Source of the DNA: an uncultured Chloroflexaceae bacterium
GTDB taxonomy: Bacteria > Chloroflexota > Chloroflexia > Chloroflexales > Chloroflexaceae
Assembly (NCBI GenBank): GCA_937141995.1
Contig: CAKZQX010000015.1
Coordinates: 1 to 7,282 of the forward strand
Direction: 5' to 3'
Length of the DNA stretch: 7,282 bases
The position numbers and the translations under genes were made by a program. Positions 6,060-7,282 of the stretch are shown piece after piece (position 1 is the first letter of the stretch; each line of letters starts with the position of its first letter). A model generated the notes under the pieces. That model saw nothing but the letters and a program-made list of their open reading frames with translations, was not told where the DNA came from and searched no databases.

Positions 6060-6932
6060 ATGCAAACGTTTGAGTATGCCGGGCACACGTTGACCTGGGA
6101 GATCCATAGTCCCGGTGAGCATACCTTTGTCTTTCTGCATGGATTGTATGGCGCGCGCTCGATGTGGTCGGCAACGATTGAGCGTCTGCGGGATCTGGGG
6201 CGTTGTGTCACGCTGGATCTGCCCGGGCACTACCCGGCCCAGACCCCGCCGGACTATACCCGCCTGTCACAGGAATTCCTGATCGATATCGAGGTGGAAG
6301 CGATCAAGCATATTTGTGGCGATCAGCCGGTGACTATCATCGGGCACTCGACGGGGGGGTTGGTTGCGCTGGGTGTGGCGGCCCGGTTGCCCCAGCAGGT
6401 GCGGCGAGTGATCAGTGTTGACGGTGTGGTCTGGGGACCGCTGATTGGTATCATTGGCACATGCCAGTGGATGTTGCGCCGACGGCTCTCCCCGGTGTGC
6501 CGGCTTCTCTGGTGGGTCTCACAACAGTCGTCCTGGTCCATGTTCCAGGGGGCGCGCTCGTATGTCTACGATTTTCGCCGGTTTGCGCGCAACCCGGTGG
6601 CACTGCGCATCAACCGGGACTGGTATCCCGACTATCGGCGGCAGTCCCCGGCGAACTGGGCCATTTTAATACGGATGCTCGAGACCTGTGATATGCGCCC
6701 TCTGCTGCGCGGAGTGGCAACGCCGGTGCTGGCGATCACCGGCGCGAACGACCCGGTGGTACCACCGGAACAGGCCCACTGGCTGGACAACCATCTGCCC
6801 AATGCGACGCTGCGTGTGTTTCAGCATACGGGTCACGCGCCCCAGATTGAGAAGCCGACCGAGTGGGAGACGATTGTGCGCGAGTGGTTGGCGCGGCACC
6901 CGGTACAAACCGCGGCCCCGGTTGCAACCTGA
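6060..6932 (+). CDS. Alpha/beta-fold hydrolase
   Basis: A 290-residue, probably cytosolic serine hydrolase of the alpha/beta superfamily. Visible features: FLHGLYG (25-31, oxyanion-hole HG), DLPGH (53-57), nucleophile elbow GHSTGG with Ser 97, a lid-like insert at about 125-210 rich in Trp and Arg, acid Asp 231 in TGANDPVVPP, and His 259 in HTGHAPQIEKP. The triad is complete, so the enzyme should be active; its substrate (ester, lactone, haloalkane or C-C bond) cannot be told. The ATG at 6060 is chosen because homology-like sequence begins there and a purine-rich GAGAG precedes it. The same frame extends upstream to a TTG at 5958, but those 34 codons run through hairpins H1 and H2. It follows the permease by 98 bp on the same strand and may be co-transcribed. 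Confidence 0.9.
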   Translation: MQTFEYAGHTLTWEIHSPGEHTFVFLHGLYGARSMWSATIERLRDLGRCVTLDLPGHYPAQTPPDYTRLSQEFLIDIEVEAIKHICGDQPVTIIGHSTGGLVALGVAARLPQQVRRVISVDGVVWGPLIGIIGTCQWMLRRRLSPVCRLLWWVSQQSSWSMFQGARSYVYDFRRFARNPVALRINRDWYPDYRRQSPANWAILIRMLETCDMRPLLRGVATPVLAITGANDPVVPPEQAHWLDNHLPNATLRVFQHTGHAPQIEKPTEWETIVREWLARHPVQTAAPVAT

Positions 6933-6965
6933 AGGTGTATGTAACTGATTTGAGAGCAACAACAA

Positions 6966-7128
6966 ATGTTTGGTCTTCTGAGAAGCAGTGGATGTGGTCT
7001 GCGCGCCGCTGAACGCCAGGCGTGGGTTGCACATATCTGTGGGGTATGCCTGGCGTTGCGGCACGACCATGGGCAAATCCCGCCTGACGACCAACTATGA
7101 CGCGGCGCTGCTCTCAGAGACGGTCTGA
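6966..7128 (+). pseudogene. Frameshifted N-terminal fragment of a DUF5685-like protein
   Basis: From the ATG at 6966 the frame reads MFGLLRSSGCGLRAAERQAW, then VAHICGVCLALRHDHGQI, and stops at 7098-7100 after 44 residues. Shifting frame near 7080 restores RLTTNYDAALLSETV, ending at 7126-7128. From memory of the family, DUF5685 proteins start MFG(I/L).RP and continue H.CG.C.ALR.DHGQ..RL.TNYD, and are several hundred residues long. One base therefore seems to be missing around 7079-7081, and everything after about 53 residues is gone, replaced by repeat DNA. It starts 33 bp after the hydrolase stop. A sequencing error could explain the frameshift but not the missing rest. Confidence 0.65.
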
Positions 7129-7282
7129 AAAGCTGATTCGCGTCGGTCCCACGGCATGCAGGGGGTGCCCTGCGCCACCGGACAGCGCCCCAGGCGTCCC
7201 GGCTTCAGCCGGTTCCGGCCACACACCGGCGGAAGCCGGGACGCCCGCGCCGGGGCCGTCGCCCCATGACCCAATACCTTTC
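7129..7282. repeat. Repeat-rich tail with GCATGC hairpin and 20-bp inverted repeat
   Basis: No gene is seen. GGCATGCAGGG followed by GGTG and CCCTGC (7153-7172) makes a third GCATGC-headed hairpin resembling H1 and H2. Further on, 7193-7212 (starting GGCGTCCCGGCTTC) and 7226-7245 form a 20-bp inverted repeat with one mismatch (A7207 against G7231) around a 13-nt loop. GC-rich flanks may lengthen it (GCGCCCC before, GGGGC after). This DNA replaces the body of the DUF5685-like gene. Confidence 0.7.

Overview
This window looks like chromosomal DNA from a GC-rich bacterium, most likely a Chloroflexota member of the Roseiflexus/Chloroflexus type. That is inference from the style of the proteins (a duplicated ABC-2 permease with a SpoIIM-like tail, a DUF5685-like fragment) and from the dense hairpin repeats. 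No taxonomic marker gene is present.

Left third (1-1860): a minus-strand methionine/cysteine biosynthesis gene, O-acetylhomoserine sulfhydrylase (metY-like, 150-1436), with a complete regulatory leader. The leader has a sigma70-type promoter (1806-1834), an SAM-I (S-box) riboswitch aptamer with an enlarged P3 region (1615-1785), and an intrinsic terminator ending in eight U (1552-1581). One hexamer, CTCATC/GATGAG, forms P1 and the terminator, so the ON/OFF switch can be read directly from the sequence.

Middle (1861-2656) and extreme left (1-149): no convincing protein gene. Both stretches hold copies of one short, MITE-like repeat family with terminal inverted repeats built on ACACGAGTTACGCGGT and a long central hairpin. 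Two full-length copies (2021-2232 and 2387-2602) have central stems of 20 and 22 bp. Each stem is perfectly paired although the stem sequences differ, so the base changes are compensated. One copy is flanked by a 9-bp direct repeat, and two copies meet end to end in a perfect palindrome. Copies lie on both sides of the metY unit.

Right half (2657-6932): a plus-strand operon. An ABC ATPase overlaps by 4 bp a 759-residue membrane protein. That protein contains two gapless tandem copies of an ABC-2-type permease half (about 59% identical by hand count) followed by a SpoIIM-like membrane domain. After a 98-bp gap with two GCATGC-headed hairpins comes an alpha/beta hydrolase. The ATPase and the double permease probably form an exporter with both membrane halves in one chain. 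Its substrate cannot be read from the sequence.

Right end (6933-7282): a broken DUF5685-like gene, frameshifted after about 38 residues and then lost, followed by repeat DNA with a third GCATGC-type hairpin and a 20-bp near-perfect inverted repeat.
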